Source: Stentor coeruleus
Lineage: Eukaryota > Ciliophora > Heterotrichea > Heterotrichida > Stentoridae
Direction of reading: 5' to 3'
NCBI GenBank assembly: GCA_001970955.1
Contig: MPUH01000985.1
Coordinates: forward strand, 1 to 27,089
Length of the DNA: 27,089 nt
How positions within the stretch are numbered: position 1 is the stretch's first letter; every line of letters begins with the position of its first letter. Of this stretch, positions 26,836 through 27,089 are shown piece by piece. The position numbers and the translations under genes are program-made. Below the pieces are notes generated by a model, which did not search any database, was not told the origin of the DNA, and saw only the letters and a list, made by a program, of their open reading frames with translations.

Positions 26836-27023
26836 AAAAAAAATTAATTCTGTGAAAGTAAAAATAATAAAAATCATATTTATTTTTCCGATTATTATTG
26901 TCTGGGCATTAAAACCAGATAGAAGTATTGCTAGTACAAAATATAAACGTGGAAGTATGCTTAAAGGGTGAAAGTAAAAATAATAAAAATCATAATATTT
27001 ATTTTTCCGATTATTATTGTCTG
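26770..27023. repeat. Imperfect tandem duplication of the kinesin-8 gene end
   Basis: 26770-26832 (the last 21 codons) recurs exactly at 26906-26968. The following non-coding part also recurs: 26853-26904 matches 26969-27023 apart from a 3-nt insertion. A 20-nt A-rich block (26833-26852), including the TAA stop, is absent from the second copy, where TGA follows directly. The unit is about 136 bp. It may be a real duplication or two allelic versions placed in series by the assembler. Confidence 0.85.
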
Positions 27024-27089
27024 TTTTTTTTTAGTTTCTTTCTTGCAAATGTGGATGTTTATTGAGATCTTCAAGGCTTAATAAAAGGG

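Noticed and set aside
1-27089. CRISPR arrays, bacterial operons, tRNA or rRNA genes
   Set aside because: No regularly spaced repeats, no tRNA-like cloverleaf and no rRNA sequence were recognised; spliceosomal introns and the kinesins show that the DNA is eukaryotic.

Overview
The window looks like nuclear DNA from a heterotrich ciliate, most like Stentor. It is AT-rich and gene-dense on both strands, with mostly uninterrupted reading frames and typical protist proteins (kinesins, a membrane-anchored PP2C, an MT-A70 protein, very long coiled coils). The decisive sign is five introns of exactly 15 nt, all fitting GTAAnAnnnAnnTAG. TAA, TAG and TGA all serve as stops, so the code appears standard; this argues against ciliates that reassign stops, such as Blepharisma, Condylostoma and Tetrahymena. 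The genus is inferred from intron size plus code, not proven.

Layout. 1-1365: no intact gene; a possible decayed ubiquitin-protease fragment on the minus strand, then G-poor upstream DNA. 1366-3189 (+): TRIM-like RING/B-box/coiled-coil/FN3/SPRY-like protein. 3190-4727: no intact gene, but a broken retroelement integrase (minus). 4728-6791 (+): highly divergent kinesin. 6963-7799 (+): ankyrin protein with a myristoylation-type start. 7831-9087 (-): JmjC/cupin_8 oxygenase with three 15-nt introns. 9088-10309: a decayed CMGC protein-kinase pseudogene (minus) and upstream DNA. 10310-11749 (+): PP2C phosphatase with one intron. 12130-12540 and 12559-16869 (both -): a small four-helix membrane protein and a 1436-residue golgin-like coiled coil, 18 bp apart. 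17179-20276 (+): kinesin-3 with FHA domain and C-terminal CaaX box, one intron, cut artificially by an assembly join. 20277-21351: little beyond a 46-codon ORF. 21352-21675 (-): small basic hypothetical protein. 22236-23123 (+): MT-A70 family protein with a degenerate catalytic motif. 23422-24018 (-): LITAF-domain protein. 24631-26835 (+): kinesin-8.

Several genes serve microtubules and membrane traffic: three kinesins, a TRIM-like protein with the domain order of animal microtubule-associated TRIMs, a golgin, and a LITAF protein. Nothing shows co-regulation, and ciliates carry many kinesins, so I do not claim a functional cluster. The most notable points are a kinesin that has lost switch I, a kinesin-3 that ends in a prenylation motif, a kinase pseudogene readable across subdomains V-XI, an integrase relic, and a strong upstream base asymmetry (almost no G on the sense strand) that mirrors with gene orientation.

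Assembly caution. Two single-N joins (11945 and 19214) are each flanked by near-identical copies of the same 120-121 bp or 64 bp, which is typical of overlapping contig ends that were not merged. A third tandem duplication (26770-27023) follows the kinesin-8 gene and may be of the same kind.
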